DNA of 64,000 nucleotides from Thermoanaerobacterium butyriciformans (GCF_017874545.1 NZ_JAGGLT010000007.1:1-64000), one strand, 5' to 3'; positions 1 through 8,331 are shown, counted from the stretch's first letter. The notes: generated by a model from the letters alone, not told the origin. A program made the numbers and translations.

Positions 1-125
1 ACTTCGATATTTAATTTTTAAAAAGTCATCAAAAGATGGCTTGTTTGCTATGCCATTTTATTCTTATTGCAATTTGTACTTTTAATTTCAACCTTACACT
101 CCTCTCCACATTTTAAATCATGCTC

Positions 126-142
126 AACTGGTCTGACCAGTT
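126..142. promoter_or_regulatory. FadR/LldR-type operator
   Basis: The sequence AACTGGTCTGACCAGTT is a perfect 8-1-8 palindrome with the TGGT-N3-ACCA core that FadR-subfamily GntR repressors bind. It sits just downstream of the -10 of the leftward promoter at 154-182, where a bound repressor would block transcription. The likely ligand protein is the GntR regulator at 1999-2706. The controlled gene lies to the left, outside the window. Confidence 0.75.
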
Positions 143-153
143 TCTTTATTTAT

Positions 154-182
154 ATTTTACATCAAGTATTATATTTTTGCAA
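154..182 (-). promoter_or_regulatory. sigma-A promoter for a gene left of the window
   Basis: On the minus strand TTGCAA (177-182) and TAAAAT (154-159) are separated by 17 bases. The palindromic operator follows directly at 126-142. No gene start is visible in 1-153, so the transcript runs out of the window. Apart from this promoter and operator, nothing is seen in bases 1-214. Confidence 0.6.
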
Positions 183-214
183 GTCTTTATTTTATTAATA
201 TTGTTAAATTTCTG

Positions 215-1807
215 TTAAAGCATATTACCTACTGCAAATATCAAAATGCCTAGCAAAATGGCATATCCCAAACAATACAGCAATGTCGAATTGAGAATAC
301 GCCCTTCTTTACCCACTAAACCTGTTGCAGATGCAGCAACAGCTATGCTCTGAGGTGATATCATCTTCCCTGCCGATGCACCAACAGTATTTGCAGCGGC
401 AATCCATGCAGCATTAGCATGTATCTGCAATGCCGTTTGCTTTTGCAATGCGCCAAAAAGGATATTTGAAGATGTATCACTGCCTGTTATAAATGTCCCA
501 AGTGCACCAATCAAAGGTGAAATAAACGGATATACTTTTCCTGTCGTGTCAGCTAAGGCTACTGCGATAACAGATATCATCCCACTATAGCCCATGACTT
601 TTGCCATCGCAACAATTGATGAAACGACGACTATTGTAGGTACTAACTGTTTTATCGTTTTTCCAAATATCTTTAAAAGTCCCTTTATGCTGCTTCCTTG
701 GACAAATCCGCCGATTATTGCGGATATAAACATAATAGTACCAGGTGTCGTTATCCACTGAAATGATGATGGTTTTCCATTTGGTCCAAAATATATTTGT
801 ACTTTTGTTGCTACATCTCCTAAGAATTTAAGATCAGGTATAAGATTTACTGCCATTATAAGGACAAACAAAACAATATATGGTGTCCAGGCGATAAGCT
901 GCTTCTTACCGCTTATTCTTTTATCATGATCATTTACTGCATTTGTCGAGGCTATTTCGCCACTTGCTTTTTCATCAGGGAAAAGCCAGATTTTTTTCAC
1001 TGGTTTTATCTTAACATAGATGATAATAGACAAAAGCGATGCCAATGAACCGACAATTGCTGCAACTTCCGGTCCTACGAATACTGCAACGGCTGTTTGA
1101 AATAGGGCAAATGATATTCCACTGACTATGCAGGCACCTAAAACTTCTTTCAAATATTTAAAGGATTTCGTCATTATTATAACAAGAACTATGGGTAAAA
1201 TAATTATAAACGGTATGAGCTGATATGCCGTATACGTTGTAAGCAGGCTCTCTTCAATACCTGTTACCTGTGAAAGTGTTATTATAGGTATTCCAATACC
1301 GCCAAAGGCAACGGGTACTGTATTTGCAATAAGACATATGACCGCAGCAAATAACGGATCAAAACCAATACCTGCCAATAAACTTGCTGGTATTGCAACA
1401 GCTGTACCAAAACCTGCTGCAGCCTCTAAAAAACCACCAAAGGAAAATGCGAGAATTAATGCCTGTATCCTTCTATCAGGAGATATTTTAGCCAATGTTT
1501 CATTGATGATATTCATGTTACCTGTCTCAACTGTTACATTGTAAGTGTATATTGCTGCAATAATTACCCACACAATCGGCCATAAGCCCGTTGCAACACC
1601 TTCTAAAACAGATTGTGAAGCAAATTTTACAGGCATACCCCATGTAGTTATACTCAGCAAAATCGCCAATGCCAATGATATTAGTGCCGCAATATACGCC
1701 TTCATTTTAAACCAACCGAGGCTTATTAAAAGCCACAAAAGCGGTATAAATGCAACAATTGCTGAAAGCAGAACATTTGAAAACGGTCCTTGAACTGAGC
1801 CTAGCAT
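215..1807 (-). CDS. lctP: L-lactate permease (LctP family)
   Basis: This 530-residue polytopic membrane protein has the length and loop signatures of the lactate permease (LctP/LldP/GlcA) family. An example is the GGFLEAAAGFGTAVAIPA stretch near residues 123-140. The family imports lactate or glycolate with protons across the cytoplasmic membrane. About 12-14 hydrophobic segments are visible, with one long polar loop near residues 270-300. The ATG is preceded by GGAGGG. It is preceded by its regulator on the same strand, but a hairpin at 1944-1961 separates the two and a weaker operator-like site lies at 1916-1926. It probably therefore has its own lactate-responsive promoter. Whether the cell uses it for lactate uptake or export cannot be told. 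Confidence 0.93.
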   Translation of the reverse strand: MLGSVQGPFSNVLLSAIVAFIPLLWLLISLGWFKMKAYIAALISLALAILLSITTWGMPVKFASQSVLEGVATGLWPIVWVIIAAIYTYNVTVETGNMNIINETLAKISPDRRIQALILAFSFGGFLEAAAGFGTAVAIPASLLAGIGFDPLFAAVICLIANTVPVAFGGIGIPIITLSQVTGIEESLLTTYTAYQLIPFIIILPIVLVIIMTKSFKYLKEVLGACIVSGISFALFQTAVAVFVGPEVAAIVGSLASLLSIIIYVKIKPVKKIWLFPDEKASGEIASTNAVNDHDKRISGKKQLIAWTPYIVLFVLIMAVNLIPDLKFLGDVATKVQIYFGPNGKPSSFQWITTPGTIMFISAIIGGFVQGSSIKGLLKIFGKTIKQLVPTIVVVSSIVAMAKVMGYSGMISVIAVALADTTGKVYPFISPLIGALGTFITGSDTSSNILFGALQKQTALQIHANAAWIAAANTVGASAGKMISPQSIAVAASATGLVGKEGRILNSTLLYCLGYAILLGILIFAVGNML

Positions 1808-1915
1808 TATTTTCCCTCCTTAAATGTTTTAACCAGTTTTCTTGATGTTATCGTTTACTTCAAGCGTACCCCACATCTCTTTTTCTATCACCCCACTTAT
1901 CATCTGATTGTATGA

Positions 1916-1926
1916 TGGCCTTACCA
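1916..1926. promoter_or_regulatory. weaker GntR-type operator upstream of lctP
   Basis: TGGCCTTACCA matches the core of the perfect operator at 126-142 (TGGTCTGACCA) at 9 of 11 positions. It lies between the regulator's terminator and lctP, about 110 bases before the lctP start. I did not find a convincing -35/-10 pair around it, so its position relative to the start of transcription is open. Confidence 0.4.
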
Positions 1927-1943
1927 ATGTAGTTATTTAATAA

Positions 1944-1961
1944 AGAAAGCTTTCGCTTTCT
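1944..1961 (-). terminator. terminator after the GntR regulator
   Basis: A 7-bp perfect stem (AGAAAGC / GCTTTCT) closes a GAAA tetraloop on the minus strand and is followed by TTTATTAAAT. It lies 38 bases after the regulator's stop codon and separates it from lctP. Confidence 0.6.
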
Positions 1962-1998
1962 AAAATTTTATTCAATATTCAATAATTAATTACAGCCA

Positions 1999-2706
1999 TC
2001 ATTTCTCAAGTTTTAGCTTTCTAAGCTCTTCCTGCACAAAATTTATGTGCGCTATAACATATTCTCTTGCATCATCTGCTTTGCCATTTTTTATACTTAC
2101 TAATATATTTTTATGCTGTTGATAAAGAAGTTCTAAATTTTTAGGGTTACTCATAAGTCTTTTTCGTGAATTTACTATATAATTATCTACTCCAATTGAC
2201 AATGCTTCGACTATATCATAAAGTAGTTTGTTCTTGGTAGCTCTACATAATGCCCTATGAAAATTTTCATCTGCATATGTATTTTGATCTTCATCAAAAT
2301 CTTTTCCCATCATTTCAAAATATTTTTTCATTTCTGATATTGATTCTTCATCCCGCTTTTGTGCCGCAATATATGCGCTTTCGCTTTCAAGTATTTTTCT
2401 TAGCTCGATGAATTCTGTCTCATCATTTTCAAGTGCTAAAGCTAACGACATAGTCTCAACAATGGCATTTGATACATTATTTACAATATATGTACCTCCA
2501 CCTGGTTTTGTTTCCAAAATTCCTAGTATTTCAAGCGCTGATAATGCCTCTCTAATTGATGCTCTGCTAACATTTAATATATCTGATAAATCTCTTTCGG
2601 ATGGTAGTTTACTCCCTTTTGATAGATTGCCATTATAAATATTGACTTTTATCTGTTCTATAATATTTTCAAAAACTCTTTCAGATTTAACTGGCTTGAA
2701 GTCCAT
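1999..2706 (-). CDS. FadR/LldR-type GntR-family regulator
   Basis: The product, about 235 residues, has an N-terminal winged helix-turn-helix. The motifs LPSERDLSDILNVSRASIRE and ALSALEILGILETKPGGGTYI are the classic GntR recognition region. A helical FCD ligand-binding domain follows, with EFIELRKILES and an HRALCRATKN stretch. FCD regulators of this type answer to small carboxylates such as lactate, glycolate or pyruvate. The start used is the ATG at 2706, which has GGAGAA upstream; the reading frame stays open 16 codons further but without a ribosome-binding site. Its neighbour lctP and the FadR-type palindromes at 126-142 and 1916-1926 point to control of lactate use. Calling it LldR is inference; other FadR relatives look alike. 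Confidence 0.85.
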   Translation of the reverse strand: MDFKPVKSERVFENIIEQIKVNIYNGNLSKGSKLPSERDLSDILNVSRASIREALSALEILGILETKPGGGTYIVNNVSNAIVETMSLALALENDETEFIELRKILESESAYIAAQKRDEESISEMKKYFEMMGKDFDEDQNTYADENFHRALCRATKNKLLYDIVEALSIGVDNYIVNSRKRLMSNPKNLELLYQQHKNILVSIKNGKADDAREYVIAHINFVQEELRKLKLEK

Positions 2707-2725
2707 CTTTATTCTCCTTTGTTTT

Positions 2726-2754
2726 ATCATATCATATATATATTTGTTTTGCAA
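2726..2754 (-). promoter_or_regulatory. promoter of the GntR regulator
   Basis: TTGCAA (2749-2754) and TATGAT (2726-2731) are spaced by 17 bases on the minus strand. They lie 20 bases before the regulator's ATG at 2706. Confidence 0.6.
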
Positions 2755-2785
2755 TATTAGTTATTTTTTTATCAATTTTACCTCC

Positions 2786-2892
2786 AAGGAAATTCAAGTA
2801 ACTACAACGGATGGCAAAAAACTAAAAAGGTAGTAGATGGAAAACAAGTTACATACCGCACCTTTTGCATTGGACTATACGCTTTTTGAATT
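2786..2892 (+). other. possible degraded coding remnant
   Basis: The 415 bases between the regulator and uppS (2707-3121) hold no intact gene. On the plus strand this part reads like protein in two frames joined by a one-base slip: EIQVTTTDGKKLK, then KKVVDGKQVTYRTFCIGLYAF. No start or known family is recognised. The codon-like look may be chance. Confidence 0.2.
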
Positions 2893-3036
2893 AATTTAAT
2901 TCACTTTCTTATCAGCACTGACACTTATTTGTTCAATTTTCTTTTAGTATTTATAATCTTTAATGATAATAATTATACGATGAAAAAAAGAGAATCTAAC
3001 TTTACTTTTAAAAAAGCTGTCTTAAAGATGGGTACA

Positions 3037-3104
3037 TCATAGTATTAATGTTGCAAAAACCAAAGGAAGGCCAATTATTGCACTTGATATCCTTTTTTTA
3101 ACAT
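3037..3104 (-). pseudogene. cdsA: remnant of cdsA (phosphatidate cytidylyltransferase), 5' end only
   Basis: Directly after uppS on the same strand, GGAG and an ATG at 3104 open MLKK. The frame is then lost in a run of seven A. Restoring one A gives MLKKRISSAIIGLPLVFATL, which looks like the amino end and first membrane segment of CdsA, the usual neighbour after uppS in Firmicutes. The frame ends at a TGA (3037-3039) after 22 residues, and no further CdsA sequence follows. It is a frameshifted, 3'-truncated relic. The identification rests on the recalled family start and on gene order. Confidence 0.6.
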
Positions 3105-3121
3105 AAATTCAACTCCTTAAT

Positions 3122-3883
3122 TTATATACCGCCAAACCGTCTGTTTCGCTTTTGATAATCAATTATAGCTTCTATGAGGTGATTTTTATCAAAATCAGGC
3201 CATAATATATCAGAAAACCACAATTCTGAATATGCAGATTGCCATAACATAAAATTGCTGATTCTCAATTCACCGCTAGGCCTTATGATTAAATCTGGAT
3301 CAGGCTGTCCTGCTGTATACAAGTTATCAGCAATAATTTGTTCATCTATATCATTTAATTTTATTTTGCCATCTAACAATGATTTGCCTATCTTTTTAAC
3401 AGCATTGACTATTTCATTTCTCCCCCCATAGTTTAAAGCTATGTTTAAAATAAGTCCTTTATTATTTTTTGTTATTTCTTCTGATTCTTTAACCTTGATT
3501 TTACATTTCTCAGGTATTTTTGACAAATCGCCAATGAAATTTAATTTTACATCATTTTCATTCAATTCATTTATTTCACGGCCTAAATATTCAATCAATA
3601 GGTTCATTAATCCATTTACCTCTTCTGCAGGTCTTTTCCAATTTTCCGTTGAAAATGCATACAATGTCAGATACTTGATGCCAATTTCAGATGATGCTTT
3701 AACTACTCTTTTTACTGCTTCCATTCCAGCTCTATGACCAAGTGTCCTTACAAATCCTCTTCTTTTCGCCCATCTGCCATTGCCATCCATTATTATTGCC
3801 ACATGCTTTGGAATATTATCTGCATCAAGTTTCTTCTCTAATTCTTCAGCAATATTTCTTTGTCGTTTTTTGATAAAACTCAT
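3122..3883 (-). CDS. uppS: isoprenyl (undecaprenyl) diphosphate synthase
   Basis: This cis-prenyltransferase of 253 residues carries the family signatures [17 protein letters not shown] (residues 28-44), [27 protein letters not shown], the NYGGRNEIV segment, and [20 protein letters not shown] near the C-terminus. It makes the C55 lipid carrier for peptidoglycan from farnesyl and isopentenyl diphosphate in the cytosol. The length is normal and GGAGGAAAA precedes the ATG. In most Firmicutes uppS sits with frr, cdsA and dxr. Here it follows a radical-SAM fragment and a strong hairpin, and its cdsA partner is only a relic. It may be a second uppS copy; I cannot see the rest of the genome. Confidence 0.95.
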   Translation of the reverse strand: MSFIKKRQRNIAEELEKKLDADNIPKHVAIIMDGNGRWAKRRGFVRTLGHRAGMEAVKRVVKASSEIGIKYLTLYAFSTENWKRPAEEVNGLMNLLIEYLGREINELNENDVKLNFIGDLSKIPEKCKIKVKESEEITKNNKGLILNIALNYGGRNEIVNAVKKIGKSLLDGKIKLNDIDEQIIADNLYTAGQPDPDLIIRPSGELRISNFMLWQSAYSELWFSDILWPDFDKNHLIEAIIDYQKRNRRFGGI

Positions 3884-3913
3884 TAATTTTCCTCCTTATA
3901 ACATAATTGTAAC

Positions 3914-3954
3914 AAAATTTCTAGTTAAGGTTGCAAACCTCAACTAGAAATTTT
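3914..3954. terminator. strong hairpin between the radical-SAM gene and uppS
   Basis: A near-perfect inverted repeat pairs AAAATTTCTAGTT with AACTAGAAATTTT. One A-C mismatch follows, then an AGGTT/AACCT stem closes a three-base loop. On the minus strand it is followed by TTTTGTTAC, a weak U-run. It probably ends transcription from the yidC/radical-SAM side. Confidence 0.6.
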
Positions 3955-3974
3955 AAACCTATTGCTTATTTCGT

Positions 3975-4988
3975 TTACTGTGCTTCATCAGATTGATGGA
4001 TAGACAGATTTACTTTTTTCTCCCAGATATCATCCGCTACTTCTCCCCAACTATCTGCTACTACTCTTAAATCATTATAAAGATTCTTAATGTGAGAGGC
4101 CTCACTAGCTTCTGTATGTTTAGCACCTGACTCCTCAACAATCTCTAAAAGCTTTTCTGGATTATCAATTAGAGGGCAAGGCCTTAGCATGTTTTGATTA
4201 AAAGGTTGTCTTTTTCTATATGCTTTCATAATAGGGGACTGTAATGCTTCTTTCAAACTTACCTCATTTATATTTACATTTGAATAATGGATAAATGCGC
4301 AAGGCTCTACTTCTCCTGCGGCATTTATGTGCAAATATCTTCTGCCTCCTGCTATGCATCCTCCGCTGAATTCTCCGTCATTCCAGAAATCTATGGCAAA
4401 AAGTTCTTTAGTAGCCCTTATATAATTTATCCTTTCATACATATACTTTCTTTGTTTTGGTGTAACCATAAATTTTACGTCGGGATCTCTACCAATAGGA
4501 ATATACGTAAAATACCAGGCAAAATATGCACCCTTATCTATCATCATATCTATAAATTCATCACTAGATATTTCTTCTACATTTGCCCTGGTATATGTAG
4601 CTGAATAACCAAATAACACCCCATTTTCTCTCATCAAATCCATTGCTTTCACAATCTTGTCAAAAGTTCCTTCTCCACGTATTGCATCATTATTTTCTTT
4701 AAATCCATTTATGCTTATTGCAAAAGTAATATTACCAACTCTTTTAACTTCTTTTACCATCTCTTCATCAATAAGTGTACCATTCGTAAATAAAAGGAAT
4801 ACTTGGTTTTTATGTCTTTCAGCAAGTTTTACAATATCTTTCATTCTAACAGTAGGCTCTCCGCCAGATAAAACTATAAAATATATACCTAACTCTTCAG
4901 CTTCTCTGCATACTCTGTCCATCACTTCAAAAGAAAGATTATGTGGTTTGTACTGACCAGCCCAGCATCCAACGCAAATTTTACGCTT
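3975..4988 (-). pseudogene. N-terminally truncated radical SAM/SPASM-like protein
   Basis: The open frame encodes the body of a radical SAM enzyme: the YFIVLSGGEPTVRM motif (GGEP binds the methionine part of SAM), LLFTNGTLIDEE, and later Cys pairs (GGCIAGGRR, EVEPCAFIHYS, RPCPLID) like a SPASM-type C-terminus. The cluster motif CxxxCxxC is broken. Upstream of the GTG at 4925 the frame still reads CVGCWAGQYKPHNLSFEV, but the first Cys is a Lys and an in-frame TAA at 4989-4991 stops the frame four codons before CVGC. Related proteins have more than 100 residues before that point. The break lies only three bases from the yidC stop codon, so a deletion or rearrangement has fused the two genes. 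It is probably not functional as a radical SAM enzyme. Confidence 0.75.
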
Positions 4989-4994
4989 TTATGC

Positions 4995-5894
4995 CTATCC
5001 TGTTATTTTTTGTAATCTTTTCTCATCTTTATCTTTTTCTATCTTTGAACTATTTTTAATAATAAATTTATCCATGAACAATTGTTGTAATGTTTGATAT
5101 ACGTTACCTACTATCCAATACAATCCTAGACCAGCAGGTACAGTAAAAGAGATAATTCCTGTCATAATTGGAGTAAATAAATTCATACTCAACTGCATAG
5201 AATTTTGCATTTGATTTTCATTAGTCTCTTGAGATTCCTTCACTGAATATTTTATGGATATATATGTAGTAATGGCAGATAACACTGGTATTAATAATAA
5301 AGCTGCATTTTCAGCACTTATGTGATGAAGATTTGGGCCTGGCACTAATCCCAAATTTATTCCGAAAAAATTCATATTCAGTAGATCATCTCTATTCAGC
5401 ATCTGGCTCACATTTGGCAACTTATCAAGATGTTTACTATAGTAATTTATTATGCTTAAATCAGGCATATTTGCTATCTTATCTGGACCCAGTGGAATAC
5501 CTTCAAACAACTTTTGAATAACATCGGGTGTTTTTCTAAACATATATTTTAATGGTTGAGATATTACAAAATATAACGAAAATAAAATGGGCATTTGTAT
5601 TAGTAATGGCAAAAATCCACTTACAGGATTAATTTTATTTTCATAATACAACTTCATTATTTCTTGATTTAGTTTTTCATTATCATTTTTATATTTTTTT
5701 TGTATTTTCTGTATTTGTGGCTGAATTTCATTTATTTTTGATATAGCTTTATACTGTTTAATGTATAAAGGTAACAAAAATGTTCTTACAATAATAGTTA
5801 AAAAAATGATAGCTAATCCATAATTTTTAAATGCTAAATCTTCATATATATATTTCAAAAGATAGCCTATTGGAACTGCAATAAAATCTAACAT
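4995..5894 (-). CDS. yidC: YidC/Oxa1-type membrane protein insertase
   Basis: This 299-residue protein has the YidC/Oxa1 fold. A first membrane segment ends in the conserved Arg (FLTIIVRTFLLPLYIKQ). A charged helical hairpin follows (residues about 50-90, with QPQIQKIQKKYKND), then GFLPLLIQMPILFSLYFV, and paired C-terminal segments with GLGLYWIVGNVYQTLQQ. There is no lipobox, as is usual in clostridial copies. YidC inserts membrane proteins alone or with SecYEG. The main yidC copy normally sits by rpmH-rnpA-jag at the origin; this one stands among lipid genes and is likely an extra, regulated copy. Its promoter carries a TetR-type palindrome. GGGAGAA precedes the ATG. Confidence 0.93.
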   Translation of the reverse strand: MLDFIAVPIGYLLKYIYEDLAFKNYGLAIIFLTIIVRTFLLPLYIKQYKAISKINEIQPQIQKIQKKYKNDNEKLNQEIMKLYYENKINPVSGFLPLLIQMPILFSLYFVISQPLKYMFRKTPDVIQKLFEGIPLGPDKIANMPDLSIINYYSKHLDKLPNVSQMLNRDDLLNMNFFGINLGLVPGPNLHHISAENAALLLIPVLSAITTYISIKYSVKESQETNENQMQNSMQLSMNLFTPIMTGIISFTVPAGLGLYWIVGNVYQTLQQLFMDKFIIKNSSKIEKDKDEKRLQKITG

Positions 5895-6045
5895 TATATT
5901 CTCCCTTCTTAAATATCATAATGGCATATTTTGATCTTAAACGGATTATAACTGCCTTAATATATTTTTAATTAACTCTTAATTATTTACTTTATTTGAT
6001 TACACAATAGCACAATATCTATCTATAAAAGATAATATAGGTTTA

Positions 6046-6074
6046 AATTTAAATCGGACGTTCGTCTTAAACAA
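6046..6074 (-). promoter_or_regulatory. yidC promoter with TetR-type operator in the spacer
   Basis: TTGTTT (6069-6074) and TAAATT (6046-6051) are separated by 17 bases on the minus strand. The inverted repeat CGGACGTTCGTCTT (6055-6068) fills the spacer, the position expected for a repressor site. It resembles the site next to the tetR gene at 8284-8295 (shared frame AGAC-N3-CGTCC when inverted). The rest of 5895-6141 shows no gene. Confidence 0.6.
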
Positions 6075-6141
6075 GATAAATATAAAGTTCTTATACTGAT
6101 TAATCATCACAAATGTATATGTCTTATTATCTGCTTTTTCT

Positions 6142-7056
6142 TTATTGCTTCTCTCTATAAAATATCTCCGGCTTGTAAAAATCTTTGTATACTTCCTGAA
6201 TAACAGGCTCGGCAGCTTTTAAGCCCAAATTTATGCATTTTTCCGCATGATCAAATCTATACCATCGGATACCATTTACTTTCGGTTTTATTACATAAAC
6301 TTTCTTATTGAATTTTTCCCCTTCGTTATCTTCATATAAATCGTTGTTTAATAATTTCATAGTTGTTGCTGTAATAGTTATAATTTCTGGTAGTATCTTT
6401 TTTGAATTAAAGTATCTTTCAAAATATATCGTTCTACTATTGTTTTGTAAAATTCTATTGATTTTATTAACAAAATTATAAAATGACCTATTAAATATTC
6501 TAATATCAATATTTGAGCTAACATCTGAAATTATAACTATATCTGCCCCTAATTTGATAGCCAAATCTACTGCATCAAAATCAATAATTGAACCATCAAC
6601 TAATTTGGTATTTTGAAATTCTACTGGTTCAAATACAACAGGTATAGATATGCTTGCTCTTACTGCCTTTATAACCGGCCCATTAGAAAATATTATTTCT
6701 CTGCCGTGTTTAATGTCTGTTGCAATCGCATAAAGAGGTATTTTGAGTTCATCAAAATCATTTTTAATATAATTAGATAAAAATTTTTCTATTTTATCAC
6801 CTTTTATAAATCCTTTTTGTGGAATATTTAAATCTAACATTTTAATAAGCTTTAAAAAATTAATATCTCTCACATCTTTAATTATCTTTTCCAAATCATT
6901 TCCTGAAGCATATATTGCGCCAATCAAAGCGCCTATACTTGTGCCTATAATAAAATCAATTGGAATATTTTCTTCTTCAAGTTTTTTCAACACGCCAAGA
7001 TGTGCATATCCTCTAGCAGCCCCTCCACCTAATATTAAGCCGACTTTTGGTCTCAT
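6142..7056 (-). CDS. patatin-like phospholipase (RssA type)
   Basis: The protein of 304 residues has the patatin fold markers: oxyanion loop GGGAARGYAHLG at residues 9-20, nucleophile elbow GTSIG (Ser near residue 41), and the catalytic Asp in VDGSIIDFDAVD near residue 155. Such enzymes hydrolyse acyl chains from membrane lipids. RssA-type bacterial members are usually cytosolic and of unknown substrate. Its ATG overlaps the stop of plsC by four bases (ATGA), so the two are translationally coupled. Pairing an acyl-adding enzyme with an acyl-removing one under a TetR regulator suggests acyl-chain remodelling; that role is inference. Confidence 0.9.
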   Translation of the reverse strand: MRPKVGLILGGGAARGYAHLGVLKKLEEENIPIDFIIGTSIGALIGAIYASGNDLEKIIKDVRDINFLKLIKMLDLNIPQKGFIKGDKIEKFLSNYIKNDFDELKIPLYAIATDIKHGREIIFSNGPVIKAVRASISIPVVFEPVEFQNTKLVDGSIIDFDAVDLAIKLGADIVIISDVSSNIDIRIFNRSFYNFVNKINRILQNNSRTIYFERYFNSKKILPEIITITATTMKLLNNDLYEDNEGEKFNKKVYVIKPKVNGIRWYRFDHAEKCINLGLKAAEPVIQEVYKDFYKPEIFYREKQ

Positions 7057-7664
7057 TTCACATCACCAATCATCAATTTATTTAAACTATCTACAATTGA
7101 AAATGTCATGCTTTCAATATCATCCAAGGGATATATAATGCGACCAACATTTATTATAATTCTCCCTGTACGTGGAATAATGCTTCCTTTAGGTAAAATA
7201 TTTTTAGTTCCATTTATATTAATAGGTAATACAGGTACTTTTGCTTTTACAGATAAAAATGATGCTCCAGACTTTATAGTTGCAATTTCATCTGTCTTGG
7301 ACAAGCCACCTTCAGGAAAAATCATTAAAATGCCATTATTTTTTAACACATCCAATGCGTCTTTTACGGTTCTTCTTGAGCTAACTGTCTTTCTAGATGT
7401 ACTTACAGGAATAGCTCTTATTTTTTTTAATACAAATCCTACAACTGGAATGTCAAATAAATATGCTGCTGAAAAAAATGTCAATGTATATTCAAAAGCT
7501 GCAATTGCAACAAATCCATCCAACAGACTGGAATGATTAGCAACAATGATAAACGGTCCATTAACTGGAATATTTTCAACACCGATTATTCGCATCTTCC
7601 ATATATATTTAAATAATATACGCAATACACTTCTTGCTAAATTGTAAAAATTAGATCCCTTCAT
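7053..7664 (-). CDS. plsC: 1-acyl-sn-glycerol-3-phosphate acyltransferase (PlsC family)
   Basis: This 203-residue acyltransferase has the NHSSLLD box (NHX4D catalytic pair, near residue 43) and the FPEGGLSKTD glycerol-phosphate-binding motif near residue 117. It transfers a second acyl chain to lysophosphatidate at the inner face of the membrane. Length is typical of the short PlsC/LPLAT class. GGAGGAAAT precedes the ATG. It stands between tetR (20-base gap) and the patatin gene (ATGA overlap), so the three form one operon. Whether it is the housekeeping PlsC or a specialised paralogue cannot be told from this window. Confidence 0.92.
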   Translation of the reverse strand: MKGSNFYNLARSVLRILFKYIWKMRIIGVENIPVNGPFIIVANHSSLLDGFVAIAAFEYTLTFFSAAYLFDIPVVGFVLKKIRAIPVSTSRKTVSSRRTVKDALDVLKNNGILMIFPEGGLSKTDEIATIKSGASFLSVKAKVPVLPININGTKNILPKGSIIPRTGRIIINVGRIIYPLDDIESMTFSIVDSLNKLMIGDVK

Positions 7665-7684
7665 ATTTCCTCCAGCATATTTTT

Positions 7685-8257
7685 CTACTCAAAAATAATC
7701 TGAACAGCATTAAGCGCATCTGATATATCTCCTTCATCAGAGTTCAAAATTACTTGTATTGCCGTACCGAACATTGCTCCAAGTATCATCCTCGCCACCG
7801 ATTTTGAAGAATAATTTACTAAATTATCTTTTAAATTGCTTTTATTTAAAATTTTTTCTTCTATCATATTTGATAATTCATTAAATAAATTTCTCAATAA
7901 GGTATTAAAAGAAGATGACCATATAGCCAGTCCGGTTAAGTCGTATAATAATCTGAATAATTCAGGATTATTATTAAGCATTTCTTTAAAAAATTTAATA
8001 AGAGATGACATTTTGTCACGAGCTGTTTCTCCTATATCCAAAGCTTCATTTATTTCATGTAAATACTTATTTATCATCATTTTTATAACTTCAGCAAAAA
8101 GGCCTTCTTTATTTCCAAAATAATAATTTAATTGGCTTAATACAACACCTGCTTCATTTGCAATATCCCTCAATGATACATTAGCATATCCTTTTGTTGA
8201 AATACATTTATATGCAGCATCCAATATTTTTTGTGATTGGTTTGTTTTTTCTTCCAT
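7685..8257 (-). CDS. TetR-family transcriptional regulator
   Basis: The product is 190 residues long. An N-terminal helix-turn-helix covers residues 8-55 (AAYKCISTKGYANVSLRDIANEAGV, then LNYYFGNKEGLFAEVI), and an all-helical ligand-binding domain follows. It is the first gene of an operon with plsC and the patatin gene. Its promoter is close to consensus and carries a palindrome at the transcription start, so it very likely represses itself. The related palindrome in the yidC promoter suggests it also controls yidC. The ligand is unknown; a fatty-acid derivative or an envelope-active compound would fit the targets. RBS GGGAGAA. Confidence 0.9.
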   Translation of the reverse strand: MEEKTNQSQKILDAAYKCISTKGYANVSLRDIANEAGVVLSQLNYYFGNKEGLFAEVIKMMINKYLHEINEALDIGETARDKMSSLIKFFKEMLNNNPELFRLLYDLTGLAIWSSSFNTLLRNLFNELSNMIEEKILNKSNLKDNLVNYSSKSVARMILGAMFGTAIQVILNSDEGDISDALNAVQIIFE

Positions 8258-8283
8258 ATAAATTCTCCCTTTAAAATTAATTC

Positions 8284-8331
8284 AGACATCCGTCCTATGC
8301 ATATTATATTATTAAAAGATTCTAAAGTCAA
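8284..8331 (-). promoter_or_regulatory. tetR-plsC-patatin promoter and operator
   Basis: TTGACT (8326-8331) and TATAAT (8303-8308) are separated by exactly 17 bases on the minus strand. The imperfect inverted repeat AGACATCCGTCC (8284-8295) lies just downstream, over the expected transcription start. Inverted, it reads like the site in the yidC promoter at 6055-6068. Confidence 0.75.
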
